Below are positions 44,483 to 52,817 of a stretch of DNA of 64,000 nt, piece after piece. A program made the translations under genes and the position numbers. Below the pieces are notes generated by a model, which was given only the letters and a program-made list of their open reading frames with translations, did no database searches and was not told the origin of the DNA. How positions within the stretch are numbered: the stretch's first letter is position 1; every line of letters begins with the position of its first letter. This DNA is from Aliiroseovarius sp. F20344 (GTDB lineage Bacteria; Pseudomonadota; Alphaproteobacteria; Rhodobacterales; Rhodobacteraceae), in assembly GCF_023016155.1 (NCBI RefSeq), contig NZ_JALKBG010000008.1, forward strand, positions 870,501 through 934,500, in the 5' to 3' direction.

Positions 44483-44795
44483 GTGTGTTTTCCCAAGTGT
44501 CAAAACCTCTCCGGGTTCTAGTGGAGCTGACGAAAAGGGGCAAGAGGGCAGGCGCAGGAGATCTTTGGGTTCCAGATGGAAATGCTGCGATGCGGCAATC
44601 TCTCGGCTAAATCGTGGGTTGAGTGACCCTTGGGAAACCTGCGGCAACGCATAGCAGCTTTGCAAATAAGGCATATCAGCAATTTTCAGCTTATTGCTGC
44701 GATGCCGCAATTGCGGGGTTGCGAAGTGCAAGCAACAACCCTATTTCACCCCGATCGAACGAGTGGGAACGTTTGTAACCGACGTAGGTGGGAAG
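44483..44795. promoter_or_regulatory. Intergenic region with two copies of a TGC-rich partial palindrome
   Basis: This 313-bp gap lies between gatB (-) and the transglycosylase gene (+). It carries TGCTGCGATGCGGCAAT (44583-44599) and TGCTGCGATGCCGCAAT (44695-44711), differing at one of 17 bases and 112 bp apart. The second is a near-palindrome, TTGCTGC-GAT-GCCGCAA. A third relative lies upstream of gdh (61516-61531). They look like operator sites for one regulator. Nothing else with coding potential was seen. Confidence 0.5.
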
Positions 44796-45392
44796 ATGAA
44801 ACGGATCATTATGGGCTTGGTGGCAGCGACATTGCTGTCAAATGCCGCACAAGCTGAAGACTTTTTTGGTACCAGCGCTGCACGCCAGCCGGTGCTGACA
44901 ATGCAGTGGGATGAAAAGCCACATGCGAAAGCATGGACGGAGGCCACCATTGTAGCACTTCAAAACCACGGCACGGTTTTGTCGCAAACTGTGCCTGCAG
45001 ATATTGCCGACTGGTGCCCTGATTATGAAAATCAGGATGCAGCAGGGCGCAACGCCTTTTGGGCCGGGCTTCTGTCGGCGCTGTCTTTTTATGAAAGCAC
45101 ATGGCGCCAAACCGCTGTTGGCGGTGGCGGCAAATGGTACGGACTTGTCCAAATTCTACCGGCCACAGCACGCGGCTATGGCTGTGAAGCACGGTCCGGC
45201 GAAGCATTGAAAAACGGCGAAATGAACCTGAGCTGCGCCGTGCGCATCATGTCGGTCACCGTCCCCCGGGACAACGTGGTGTCCCGCGGCATGAAGGGCG
45301 TTGCTGCCGATTGGGGCCCGTTCCATTCCAAGCGCAAACGCGAAGGCATGCGCAAATGGGTGCGTGAACAGAACTATTGCAAAGCCAGCTAA
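44796..45392 (+). CDS. Lytic transglycosylase (SLT-like), exported
   Basis: The product is a 198-aa protein with a signal peptide (RIIMGLVAATLLSNAAQA, cleavage before ED). The SLT/lysozyme-like domain has the catalytic Glu in LSALSFYESTWRQTAVG and the glycan-groove block KWYGLVQILPATARGYGC. It would cut the glycan backbone of peptidoglycan in the periplasm, giving anhydro-MurNAc, the substrate family of AnmK. GTGGGAAG precedes ATG 44796. Four Cys in the mature part could form two disulfides. Upstream lies the TGC-rich motif described separately. Confidence 0.85.
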   Translation: MKRIIMGLVAATLLSNAAQAEDFFGTSAARQPVLTMQWDEKPHAKAWTEATIVALQNHGTVLSQTVPADIADWCPDYENQDAAGRNAFWAGLLSALSFYESTWRQTAVGGGGKWYGLVQILPATARGYGCEARSGEALKNGEMNLSCAVRIMSVTVPRDNVVSRGMKGVAADWGPFHSKRKREGMRKWVREQNYCKAS

Positions 45393-45452
45393 GGCTTTGC
45401 AATCAAGCGCCCCTTCCTTCCCACCTTCGGAGAAGGGAGCGCGACTTTGCTG

Positions 45453-45980
45453 TTATGAAATTCGGAAAGCCTTCTTCAAATCGATCAACGCATCCGATTG
45501 ACGGTCAGATAGACCTCCGGCTGCAACAGCGGCTTCGTTGAGAACGGACATCAAAGGCTGAAACGACCCAGCGCCATCCAGCTGATAGATGCGTCTGCCG
45601 ATCCGTGTGATCGCCTGATCTGGTGATCCGCACTCGTTCATCAGCCAGCGTCCATAGGTCAATAACTCTTCCGCGTCGCCGGTCGTAAGCTGATATTCGC
45701 GTCCCAAAGCCGAAATGCTGGCGTTTTGAGTTTCGGAACGCGGCAGACCATCCAGTTCGACAAACGCAGCCGCAAAACCCGCAACAAGTTCTTCGGGATG
45801 TTCACATTGTTGAACCGGATGGACGTTGGCTTGCCGTTTGAATTTCATACGACGAGGCGCACGACGTGCTTCCCCTGCAATCTCAACAACATCTTCAATC
45901 GTACCAACCGCCCCACGGTTACGAATGTAGAAGAAAATTCCGGCAACGATAAGCGTGCCGAGCAATCCAAGAATGGGCAT
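45453..45980 (-). CDS. Membrane-anchored protein of unknown function
   Basis: The product is a 175-aa protein with an N-terminal membrane segment (PILGLLGTLIVAGIFFYI) and a cytoplasmic C-terminal domain made of helices (YQLTTGDAEELLTYGRWLMN, LSDRQSDALIDLKKAFRI). The helical part faintly recalls TerB-like folds, but I do not assign a family. Its likely ribosome binding site (GAAGG, complement of 45990-45994) lies in the 3' arm of the pepN terminator hairpin, 9 nt before ATG 45980, so folding would hide it. It is tail to tail with the transglycosylase gene. Confidence 0.75.
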   Translation of the reverse strand: MPILGLLGTLIVAGIFFYIRNRGAVGTIEDVVEIAGEARRAPRRMKFKRQANVHPVQQCEHPEELVAGFAAAFVELDGLPRSETQNASISALGREYQLTTGDAEELLTYGRWLMNECGSPDQAITRIGRRIYQLDGAGSFQPLMSVLNEAAVAAGGLSDRQSDALIDLKKAFRIS

Positions 45981-45989
45981 AAAAGAAAA

Positions 45990-46029
45990 CCTTCACTGAT
46001 CAATTCTGGGGCAGAATGACCAGTGAAGG
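45990..46029 (-). terminator. pepN terminator overlapping the next gene's ribosome binding site
   Basis: CCTTCACTG (45990-45998) is the exact reverse complement of CAGTGAAGG (46021-46029), with an inner ATTCT/AGAAT stem (46003-46007 with 46013-46017). On the - strand the hairpin is followed by TTTTCTTTT. The 3' arm contains the AAGG that serves ATG 45980. Confidence 0.75.
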
Positions 46030-46044
46030 GTGAGAAGGTCAAGC

Positions 46045-48597
46045 TTATCCGTTCAGAATACGCCCGAGCATTTCTTGACTGTCGCGGCTGATGCCCTCGG
46101 CATTCAACATGCGCTCGATTTGCGCTTTCATCATCGCTTGGCGATCCGCATCGTAACGGCGCCAAGTCTCAAAAGCCGATGTCATTCGGGCTGCGATTTG
46201 CGGGTTCACTGGATCCAGCTTGATCAGCCAGTCCGCCCCAAGCTCATAGGCTTTACCCGAGCTATGATGGAAGCCCGCAGGATTCATAGCCAATGCCCCA
46301 AAAAGCGCACGGAAACGGTTGGGGTTTTTCCAGTTGAACGCCGGGTCCTTACTTAGCTTTTCAACCACGTCCGCCGCTTCATCCGGCACAGCATGATACA
46401 CCTGCAGCGAAAACCACTTGTCCATCACCAGATCGTCGTCTTCGAACTGTTTGCGGAAATCGGCAAGGGCTGCGTCGCCTTTCTGGGCTTGCAGCAGATA
46501 CCCCAAAGCGCCAAGACGCAGGGTCATGTTGTCGGCCTTGTCGTAAAGCGTTTGTGCCGCTGCCCCACCGTCCAAACGGTTTAGCAAGTTCAACAGACCA
46601 AGACCAAGGGCGCGTTTGCCTGCCTGTTCGGCATTGGGTGCAAACGGCTCGGTCACGTCCATTTCCGCCATCATGCGGGGTAGGTGATCTTGCAGATGTT
46701 CTGCCATTGCCTGCCACAACGTTTGCTGGGCGCGGTAGATCTTTTGTGGGTCGGGTGTGATGCCCGCATCAAACAGGGTTTGGGCCAGATCGTCTTGGCT
46801 TGGCAATCCAAGCGTCAGGGCACGGAAGGCTGGATCCAAGCTTTCGTCACGCAACATAACGGTGATCGCATCTAGGTAAGCCTCTAACGGAGCATCCTCT
46901 CCAGTCACCAATGCCACCAACACGTCTTTGGCCAACGTGCGACCGGCCTCCCACTTGTTGAAGGGGTCGGTGTCATGGGCCAGCAGGAACGCGCGTTCTT
47001 CCGGCGAGCTATCACGTTCCAAGATCACAGGGGCCGAGAAATGGCGCAGCAGCGACGGCACGGGCTTGGCGGCAAGACCTTCAAAGGTAAAGCTTTGTTC
47101 GGCTTCGGTCAGCTCAAGGATCTGCGTTGAAACAACTTCGTCTCCATTGGGGTTCAGAAGGCCCACGGCAAAGGGAATGTGCTGCGGCAGTTTTTCATCC
47201 TGCCCCGGTGTGGGGGGCGTCGACTGGCGCAGGGTCAGCGTATACGTCCCATCCTTCCAGTCGTCCGAGACCGCAACACGCGGTGTGCCGGCCTGCTTGT
47301 ACCAACGACGGAAATGGGTCAGATCGCGCCCGGTGCTGTCCTCAAAAACCTTCACCCAGTCTTCGATCGTGGCGGCCTCTCCATCATGGCGTTCGAAATA
47401 CAGATCAAGCGCTTTGGCATAGGCGTCATCGCCCACCAGCGTCTTCATCATGCCGATCAGCTCGGCACCTTTTTCATAGATTGTTGCGGTATAGAAGTTG
47501 TTGATCTCGACAAAGCTATCGGGCTGGACTTGGTGCGCCAGCGGGCCGTTATCCTCGCGGAACTGACGTCCGCGCAAGGCCGAAACATCATTGATCCGGC
47601 ACACAGCCTTGGACCGCATATCGCCCGAGAATTGTTGATCGCGGAAAACGGTCAGCCCCTCTTTCAGGCTCAGCTGGAACCAATCCCGGCAGGTGATCCG
47701 GTTCCCGGTCCAATTGTGGAAGTACTCATGGGCAATGATCGCCTCGATCCGTTCGAAATTCGCATCTGTGGAGGTTTCGGGCGATGCCAACACGGCAGAG
47801 GTGTTGAAAATGTTCAGCCCTTTGTTCTCCATCGCGCCCATATTGAAGTCGGACACGGCGACAATCTGGAAGATATCAAGGTCATATTCGCGCCCGTAAA
47901 CCTCTTCATCCCATTTCATGCTGTCTTTCAAAGCCTGCATGCCAAAGGCGGTCTTGCCTTCGTCGCCGGGGCGCACCCACAGTTTCAGATCGACTTCTTT
48001 ACCGGACATGGTGGTGAAGCTGTCATCGCGCGCCACCAGATCGCCTGCGACCAGCGCAAATAGATAAGCCGGTTTGGGCCACGGATCATGCCATTCGGCC
48101 CAGCCGTCCCCTGAAGCTGTTGGGTTGCCGTTTGACAGAAGAACCGGATCAGTTCCTTCGATGCGCACCTTAAACGGAGCCATCACGTCCGGGCGGTCGG
48201 GATAGTAGGTAATGCGGCGAAAGCCCTCGGCCTCGCATTGGGTACAATACATGCCGTTCGACATGTAGAGGCCGGACAAGGCGGTGTTGTCTTCGGGGGC
48301 AATCTCGACCTCGGTTTCCCATGTAAAGGGCGCATCCGGCACGTCCGCCGTTAGGCCATCTTCGACGAATTCCGGCGTGATCTCCTTTCCGTCAATTGTC
48401 GCGCGGATCAATGTAAGCTCTTCGCCATGAAGGAAAAATTCTTTCGACGTGGCGTTTGGGTTCGGTGTGAACCTGATTTTCGAGATCACGCGTGTGGCCG
48501 TTGGATTCAACAGGAATGTCAGCTCGACCGTGTCGATCAAAAAGGCGGGCGGCGTGTAGTCTGCCAGATAGATCGGTTGGGGGGCGGCGTCTTTCAT
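46045..48597 (-). CDS. pepN: Aminopeptidase N (M1 family)
   Basis: The product is an 850-aa zinc aminopeptidase like E. coli PepN, finishing cytoplasmic peptide breakdown. The exopeptidase motif GAMENKGLNIFNTSAVLA and the zinc site HEYFHNWTGNR with the third ligand in LKEGLTVFRDQQFSGDM are present. A beta domain and a long helical C-terminal domain (DUF3458-like) follow, ending EMLGRILNG. GAAGGA precedes ATG 48597. It ends near a hairpin that also serves the next gene. It is divergent from glcB across 189 bp. Confidence 0.95.
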   Translation of the reverse strand: MKDAAPQPIYLADYTPPAFLIDTVELTFLLNPTATRVISKIRFTPNPNATSKEFFLHGEELTLIRATIDGKEITPEFVEDGLTADVPDAPFTWETEVEIAPEDNTALSGLYMSNGMYCTQCEAEGFRRITYYPDRPDVMAPFKVRIEGTDPVLLSNGNPTASGDGWAEWHDPWPKPAYLFALVAGDLVARDDSFTTMSGKEVDLKLWVRPGDEGKTAFGMQALKDSMKWDEEVYGREYDLDIFQIVAVSDFNMGAMENKGLNIFNTSAVLASPETSTDANFERIEAIIAHEYFHNWTGNRITCRDWFQLSLKEGLTVFRDQQFSGDMRSKAVCRINDVSALRGRQFREDNGPLAHQVQPDSFVEINNFYTATIYEKGAELIGMMKTLVGDDAYAKALDLYFERHDGEAATIEDWVKVFEDSTGRDLTHFRRWYKQAGTPRVAVSDDWKDGTYTLTLRQSTPPTPGQDEKLPQHIPFAVGLLNPNGDEVVSTQILELTEAEQSFTFEGLAAKPVPSLLRHFSAPVILERDSSPEERAFLLAHDTDPFNKWEAGRTLAKDVLVALVTGEDAPLEAYLDAITVMLRDESLDPAFRALTLGLPSQDDLAQTLFDAGITPDPQKIYRAQQTLWQAMAEHLQDHLPRMMAEMDVTEPFAPNAEQAGKRALGLGLLNLLNRLDGGAAAQTLYDKADNMTLRLGALGYLLQAQKGDAALADFRKQFEDDDLVMDKWFSLQVYHAVPDEAADVVEKLSKDPAFNWKNPNRFRALFGALAMNPAGFHHSSGKAYELGADWLIKLDPVNPQIAARMTSAFETWRRYDADRQAMMKAQIERMLNAEGISRDSQEMLGRILNG

Positions 48598-48746
48598 GTG
48601 ATGTCCTTCATAAATGGGGCCAGACCCGAAACCTATGCGGGTAAGACGAGAGCTGCAAGTGCTGGCAAGCGGTGCCGGTGGAGTTCGGGCAAGCTTAGTT
48701 TAAGTGGCGTCAAAATAAACGGACTTGCGGTTTTGTTTCGCATAGG

Positions 48747-48772
48747 AAACTCTGTCGTTCGACACAGAGTTT
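48747..48772. promoter_or_regulatory. Palindrome just upstream of glcB
   Basis: AAACTCTGT (48747-48755) and ACAGAGTTT (48764-48772) are exact reverse complements around CGTTCGAC. The site ends one base before the AAAGGGG ribosome binding region and 15 nt before ATG 48787. It could be a regulator site or a 5' UTR hairpin. Confidence 0.55.
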
Positions 48773-48786
48773 AAAAGGGGATCGGC

Positions 48787-50889
48787 ATGAGTGACTACAT
48801 TGAACGGGCAGGGCTTCAGGTCCATCGTGAACTGGGCCGCTTTTTGGAAACACGCGCGCTGGCCCGTACGGCGTTGCGCTATGATGATTTCTGGGCGGGC
48901 TTTGCCGCGATCCTGACCGATCTGGCGCCAAAGAACCAAGCGCTTTTGGAAAAGCGCGCGAGTTTGCAGGCGCAGATCGATGCTTGGCACAAAGCGCGGG
49001 CAGGGAAGCCTCATGTTGCGGAGGAATACCGTCGCTTCTTGGAAGAGATCGGATACCTCGTACCTGAAGGTCCCGATTTCACGATCGAAACCGAAAATGT
49101 CGACCCCGAGATCGCAATGATCCCCGGCCCGCAGCTGGTTGTGCCGATCATGAACGCGCGCTATGCGCTGAACGCGGCCAATGCCCGCTGGGGTAGCCTC
49201 TATGACGCGCTTTATGGGACGGACGCCTTGGGTGATCTTCCGGCAGGCAAAGGCTATGACCAGGTGCGTGGCGCGCGCGTCATTGCCGCTGCGAAAGGGT
49301 TCCTGGATGCGGCATTGCCCTTGGCTGATGGCAGCTGGTCCGAGGCTGTGATGAGCGGGAAAACCCCGCCTGCGCTGGCCAACCCGTCGCAGTTTTTGGG
49401 TGGGCGTGATGGAAATTACTACTACGAAAACAATGGGCTAAAGATCGTTCTTGAATTCGATGAAACCAGCCAAATTGGCGCGTCTGATCCCCTTGGCTTG
49501 TCTGATGTGAAGCTTGAAAGCGCCATGTCGGCAATCATGGATTGCGAAGACAGCGTGGCCGCTGTGGATGCGGAAGATAAGGTTCTGGCCTATTCCAATT
49601 GGCTTGGCTTGATGGACGGCTCACTGACCGAAGAGGTCACGAAGGGCGGTAAAACCTTCGAGCGTAAGCTGAATGACGATCTTGTTTTTGACGGGCCGGA
49701 TGGGGAAGTGACCCTGAAAGGCCGCGCGTTGATGCTGGTACGTAATGTGGGCCACCTGATGACCAATCCGGCCATTTTGCTGCCTGATGGCAGTGAAGTG
49801 CCTGAAGGTCTGATGGATGCGGTGATCACCACCCTTTGCGCCATGCATGACTTGATGCGCGAGGGCGGCAACTCGCTGCATGGCTCGGTTTACGTGGTGA
49901 AACCCAAAATGCACGGGCCGGAAGAGGTTGCTTTTGCAGATGAAATTTTCACTCGCGTCGAAGACCTGCTTGGCCTGCCTGCAAACACCGTGAAGCTTGG
50001 CATTATGGATGAGGAGCGGCGCACATCTGTGAACCTTAAGGAATGCATTCGCGCCGCAAAATCCCGCGTTGCATTCATTAACACTGGCTTCCTCGACAGG
50101 ACAGGCGACGAGATTCATACTTCGATGGAAGCGGGCCCCATGATCCGCAAGGGCGACATGAAAAACGCGCCATGGATTTCGTCATATGAAGATCGCAATG
50201 TGGATATCGGGCTGGCTTGCGGTCTGAAGGGCAGGGCGCAGATCGGCAAGGGCATGTGGGCGGCCCCTGATCGCATGGCCGACATGCTGGATCAGAAAAT
50301 TGGCCATCCTCTGGCCGGGGCGACCTGTGCCTGGGTGCCAAGCCCAACCGCCGCCACGCTGCACGCGACACATTACCATCAGGTTGATGTCATGGCGCGT
50401 CAGGACGAACTTGCAGAAGGTGGCGCGCGCGGCGCATTGGAAGATCTTCTGACGATCCCTGTGGCTGCAGGCGTGAACTGGTCGTCAGATGAAATCCGTG
50501 AAGAGATCGAGAACAACGCCCAAGGCATCCTTGGCTATGTGGTGCGTTGGGTCGATGCAGGGGTAGGCTGCTCGAAAGTGCCAGATATCCATGACATTGG
50601 TCTGATGGAAGACCGCGCGACCTGCCGGATTTCAAGCCAGGCCCTTGCCAATTGGCTGCACCACGGTGTGGTTTCCGAGGATGAGGTCATGGCCGCAATG
50701 CAAAAGATGGCCGCCAAAGTGGATGGCCAGAACGCGGATGATCCGTCGTATCAAGCCATGGCACCGGGATTCGATGGCGTTGCCTTCAAAGCGGCCTGCG
50801 ACCTTGTGTTCAAGGGACGGGCGCAGCCATCCGGCTATACTGAACCAGTGTTGCACGCGCGGCGACTAGAGAAAAAATCAGAAGGTTAA
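48787..50889 (+). CDS. glcB: Malate synthase G
   Basis: The product is a 700-aa monomeric malate synthase that condenses glyoxylate with acetyl-CoA to malate. Residues early in the chain ([20 protein letters not shown]) and blocks such as [79 protein letters not shown] and [19 protein letters not shown] are typical. It is slightly shorter than the usual 720-725. AAAGGGG precedes the ATG. A GlcG-type gene follows 10 bp later, matching the glc (glycolate/glyoxylate) context. No isocitrate lyase is in the window, so glyoxylate may come from glycolate or the ethylmalonyl-CoA route. Confidence 0.95.
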   Translation: MSDYIERAGLQVHRELGRFLETRALARTALRYDDFWAGFAAILTDLAPKNQALLEKRASLQAQIDAWHKARAGKPHVAEEYRRFLEEIGYLVPEGPDFTIETENVDPEIAMIPGPQLVVPIMNARYALNAANARWGSLYDALYGTDALGDLPAGKGYDQVRGARVIAAAKGFLDAALPLADGSWSEAVMSGKTPPALANPSQFLGGRDGNYYYENNGLKIVLEFDETSQIGASDPLGLSDVKLESAMSAIMDCEDSVAAVDAEDKVLAYSNWLGLMDGSLTEEVTKGGKTFERKLNDDLVFDGPDGEVTLKGRALMLVRNVGHLMTNPAILLPDGSEVPEGLMDAVITTLCAMHDLMREGGNSLHGSVYVVKPKMHGPEEVAFADEIFTRVEDLLGLPANTVKLGIMDEERRTSVNLKECIRAAKSRVAFINTGFLDRTGDEIHTSMEAGPMIRKGDMKNAPWISSYEDRNVDIGLACGLKGRAQIGKGMWAAPDRMADMLDQKIGHPLAGATCAWVPSPTAATLHATHYHQVDVMARQDELAEGGARGALEDLLTIPVAAGVNWSSDEIREEIENNAQGILGYVVRWVDAGVGCSKVPDIHDIGLMEDRATCRISSQALANWLHHGVVSEDEVMAAMQKMAAKVDGQNADDPSYQAMAPGFDGVAFKAACDLVFKGRAQPSGYTEPVLHARRLEKKSEG

Positions 50890-50899
50890 GGTGCTGGAA

Positions 50900-51328
50900 A
50901 TGAACCGGATTACGTTGGACGCAGCCCGTGTCATCATTCATGATACGATGGCTTATGGGCGCGACAAAGGAATGAAACCGCTGTCGGTTGTTGTGGTCGA
51001 TGCCGGTGGGCATGTGCTGGCCTTTGAACGCGAAGATGGGGCGCCTCCGGGCCGGTTCGATATCGCGCGCGGTAAGGCCTATGGTGCGGTCATGCTGGGC
51101 ATTGGCGGCACAGCACAGCGCGAGCGGGCCGAGGCACAATCCTACTTCATCACTGCCGTTGGCGCGGCCTATGATGGCAAGATGATCCCGGTTCCGGGTG
51201 GCATTCTTGTGCGCAATGGATCTGGGGAAGTGATCGGCGCCGTTGGTGTCACCGGCGATACCTCAGAAAACGATCTGGACGCAGGAAGCGCGGGAATCAA
51301 TTCCGTCGGTTTAACCGCCGAGGGGTGA
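50900..51328 (+). CDS. GlcG/HbpS family protein
   Basis: The product is a 142-aa protein of the GlcG/HbpS (DUF336) family. Family blocks are ITLDAARVIIHDTMAYGRD, PLSVVVVDAGGHVLAFERED, GGILVRNGSGEVIGAVGVTG, and a near C-terminal SENDLDAGSAGINS. GlcG is encoded with glycolate oxidase in E. coli, and HbpS binds heme in Streptomyces; the role here is not known. I use ATG 50900 with AAGG 9 nt upstream, rather than GTG 50891. It is probably co-transcribed with glcB, 10 bp upstream. Confidence 0.85.
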   Translation: MNRITLDAARVIIHDTMAYGRDKGMKPLSVVVVDAGGHVLAFEREDGAPPGRFDIARGKAYGAVMLGIGGTAQRERAEAQSYFITAVGAAYDGKMIPVPGGILVRNGSGEVIGAVGVTGDTSENDLDAGSAGINSVGLTAEG

Positions 51329-51458
51329 TCGCGCCGCATCACGGTGCATTGATCTGGTGCGTGAGGGTTTGAACTTCGACAAAAGCTGCATTACGTCATT
51401 GAAAGGCACATTTGCGCAAAGACATCTGTCTTGAGGCACAACAATCGTCGGAGCAGAC

Positions 51459-52205
51459 ATGACGCGACCCATCGTCGGTATTATCGGTAATTCCTATCTG
51501 TTGAACGATCACTACCCGACCCATGCGGGCGGCACGATGAACTCCGAAGCCGTGTCGCAGGTGTCGGGATGTCTTCCCTTGATCGTTCCAACCGATCCGC
51601 GCTTTGTGACCGTTGACGAGCTGTTAGAGACCTGCGACGGATTTCTTTTCACCGGCGGTCGCCCGAATGTGCACCCGGAAGAATATGGCGAGGATGAAAC
51701 CGAAGCACATGGTGAATTTGATCGCTGCCGCGATGCGATCACTTTGCCTTTGATCCGCGCTTGCGTGGACCGGGGCCAACCTTTCTTCGGCATTTGCCGC
51801 GGGTTTCAAGAGGTGAATGTGGCCATGGGCGGCACGCTCTATCCCGAAATCCGAGAGCTGCCCGGACGTATGAATCACCGCATGCCACCAGATGGCACGC
51901 TGGACGAGAAGTTCGCCATCCGCCATGACGTCCATTTCGACGAGGGTGGCGTGTTTCATGATATGTTGGGCAAAACCGTTCGCACCAACACGCTGCACGG
52001 GCAGGGGATCAAGACCTCTGGCCCGCGCGTGATCATTGAAGGCCATGCCGACGATGGCACACCCGAGGCGATCGTCATCAAAGACGCACCCGGCTTCACA
52101 CTTTCCGTGCAGTGGCATCCCGAATACATGGCGACTGAGGATCCGGTGTCGCGCGTTTTGTTCACGGCGTTTGGGGACGCGGTGCGGGCGTGGGCTGCTA
52201 CTTAA
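51459..52205 (+). CDS. Class I glutamine amidotransferase-like hydrolase (peptidase C26, PuuD-like)
   Basis: The product is a 248-aa GATase-fold hydrolase. The nucleophile elbow is GICRGFQEVNVAMGG (Cys), and the His of the triad is in VQWHPEYMATED. N-terminal GFLFTGGRPNVHPEEYGED is typical of gamma-glutamyl-GABA hydrolases, as in PuuD of putrescine use. Substrate is inferred from the family only. GGAG lies 9 nt before ATG 51459. It lies 130 bp after the glcG gene, a gap in which I see nothing notable. Confidence 0.87.
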   Translation: MTRPIVGIIGNSYLLNDHYPTHAGGTMNSEAVSQVSGCLPLIVPTDPRFVTVDELLETCDGFLFTGGRPNVHPEEYGEDETEAHGEFDRCRDAITLPLIRACVDRGQPFFGICRGFQEVNVAMGGTLYPEIRELPGRMNHRMPPDGTLDEKFAIRHDVHFDEGGVFHDMLGKTVRTNTLHGQGIKTSGPRVIIEGHADDGTPEAIVIKDAPGFTLSVQWHPEYMATEDPVSRVLFTAFGDAVRAWAAT

Positions 52206-52322
52206 GCCAATGGTCACAACCCTGTGACTTGGGCCCGATGGGGTCAGATCCGCATTGACCTTCCCCTTGCTGGAACCCGTATGGCCAATCTTGATAGTGA
52301 TTGGTCAGGGAAACAGGGCGCA

Positions 52323-52763
52323 ATGAAACCAGTATATGTTTTAGGGATCGCCGGGCTAACTGGGGCGGCATTGTTCGCTTGGATTGGGCTTGGCTCTCAC
52401 CCCGATGTGCAAGACGTAAGCGTTGGTGATGCAACGGCGGCACCCACTGAAATGGTTCAAGTGACATTGCCTGAGATTGGCAACGACCTTGCGATTGGAG
52501 CGCGAGCGTTCACGGCGAAATGCGCGGCATGTCATGGACCGTCTGCAGGGGGGCTTGAGGGATCGGGCCCGCCGCTTATTCACAAGATCTATGAACCATC
52601 CCATCATGGGGACAATGCGTTCTTCCGCGCGGCTGAGTTGGGTGTGCGAGCGCATCATTGGCCGTTCGGAGACATGCCCCCGGTCGATGGCATTACCCGC
52701 GCAGAGATTGCAGAGATCGTGAAATACCTGCGTGTGGTTCAACGGGCGAACGGGATCCTCTGA
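52323..52763 (+). CDS. c-type cytochrome, membrane-anchored or exported
   Basis: The product is a 146-aa mono-heme cytochrome c. An N-terminal hydrophobic segment (VYVLGIAGLTGAALFAWIGL) serves as anchor or uncleaved signal. The heme motif is CAACH in FTAKCAACHGPSAGGLEG, and the axial Met is likely in HWPFGDMPPVDGI. It is the C555/C552-like class used as an electron carrier. I start at ATG 52323, where the membrane segment begins and CAGGGCGC precedes; the open frame back to 52224 adds an unrelated stretch. A bidirectional terminator follows directly. Confidence 0.88.
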   Translation: MKPVYVLGIAGLTGAALFAWIGLGSHPDVQDVSVGDATAAPTEMVQVTLPEIGNDLAIGARAFTAKCAACHGPSAGGLEGSGPPLIHKIYEPSHHGDNAFFRAAELGVRAHHWPFGDMPPVDGITRAEIAEIVKYLRVVQRANGIL

Positions 52764-52768
52764 TAGAA

Positions 52769-52794
52769 AAGGGCCCCAACTTTGTGGGGCCCTT
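52769..52794. terminator. Bidirectional terminator between the cytochrome and RTX/Hint genes
   Basis: AAGGGCCCCA (52769-52778) is the exact reverse complement of TGGGGCCCTT (52785-52794), loop 6 nt. T-rich exits occur on both strands, TTCT on + and TTTTC on -. Confidence 0.85.
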
Positions 52795-52817
52795 CTAATG
52801 ATAAGCTTGCTTGAAAC

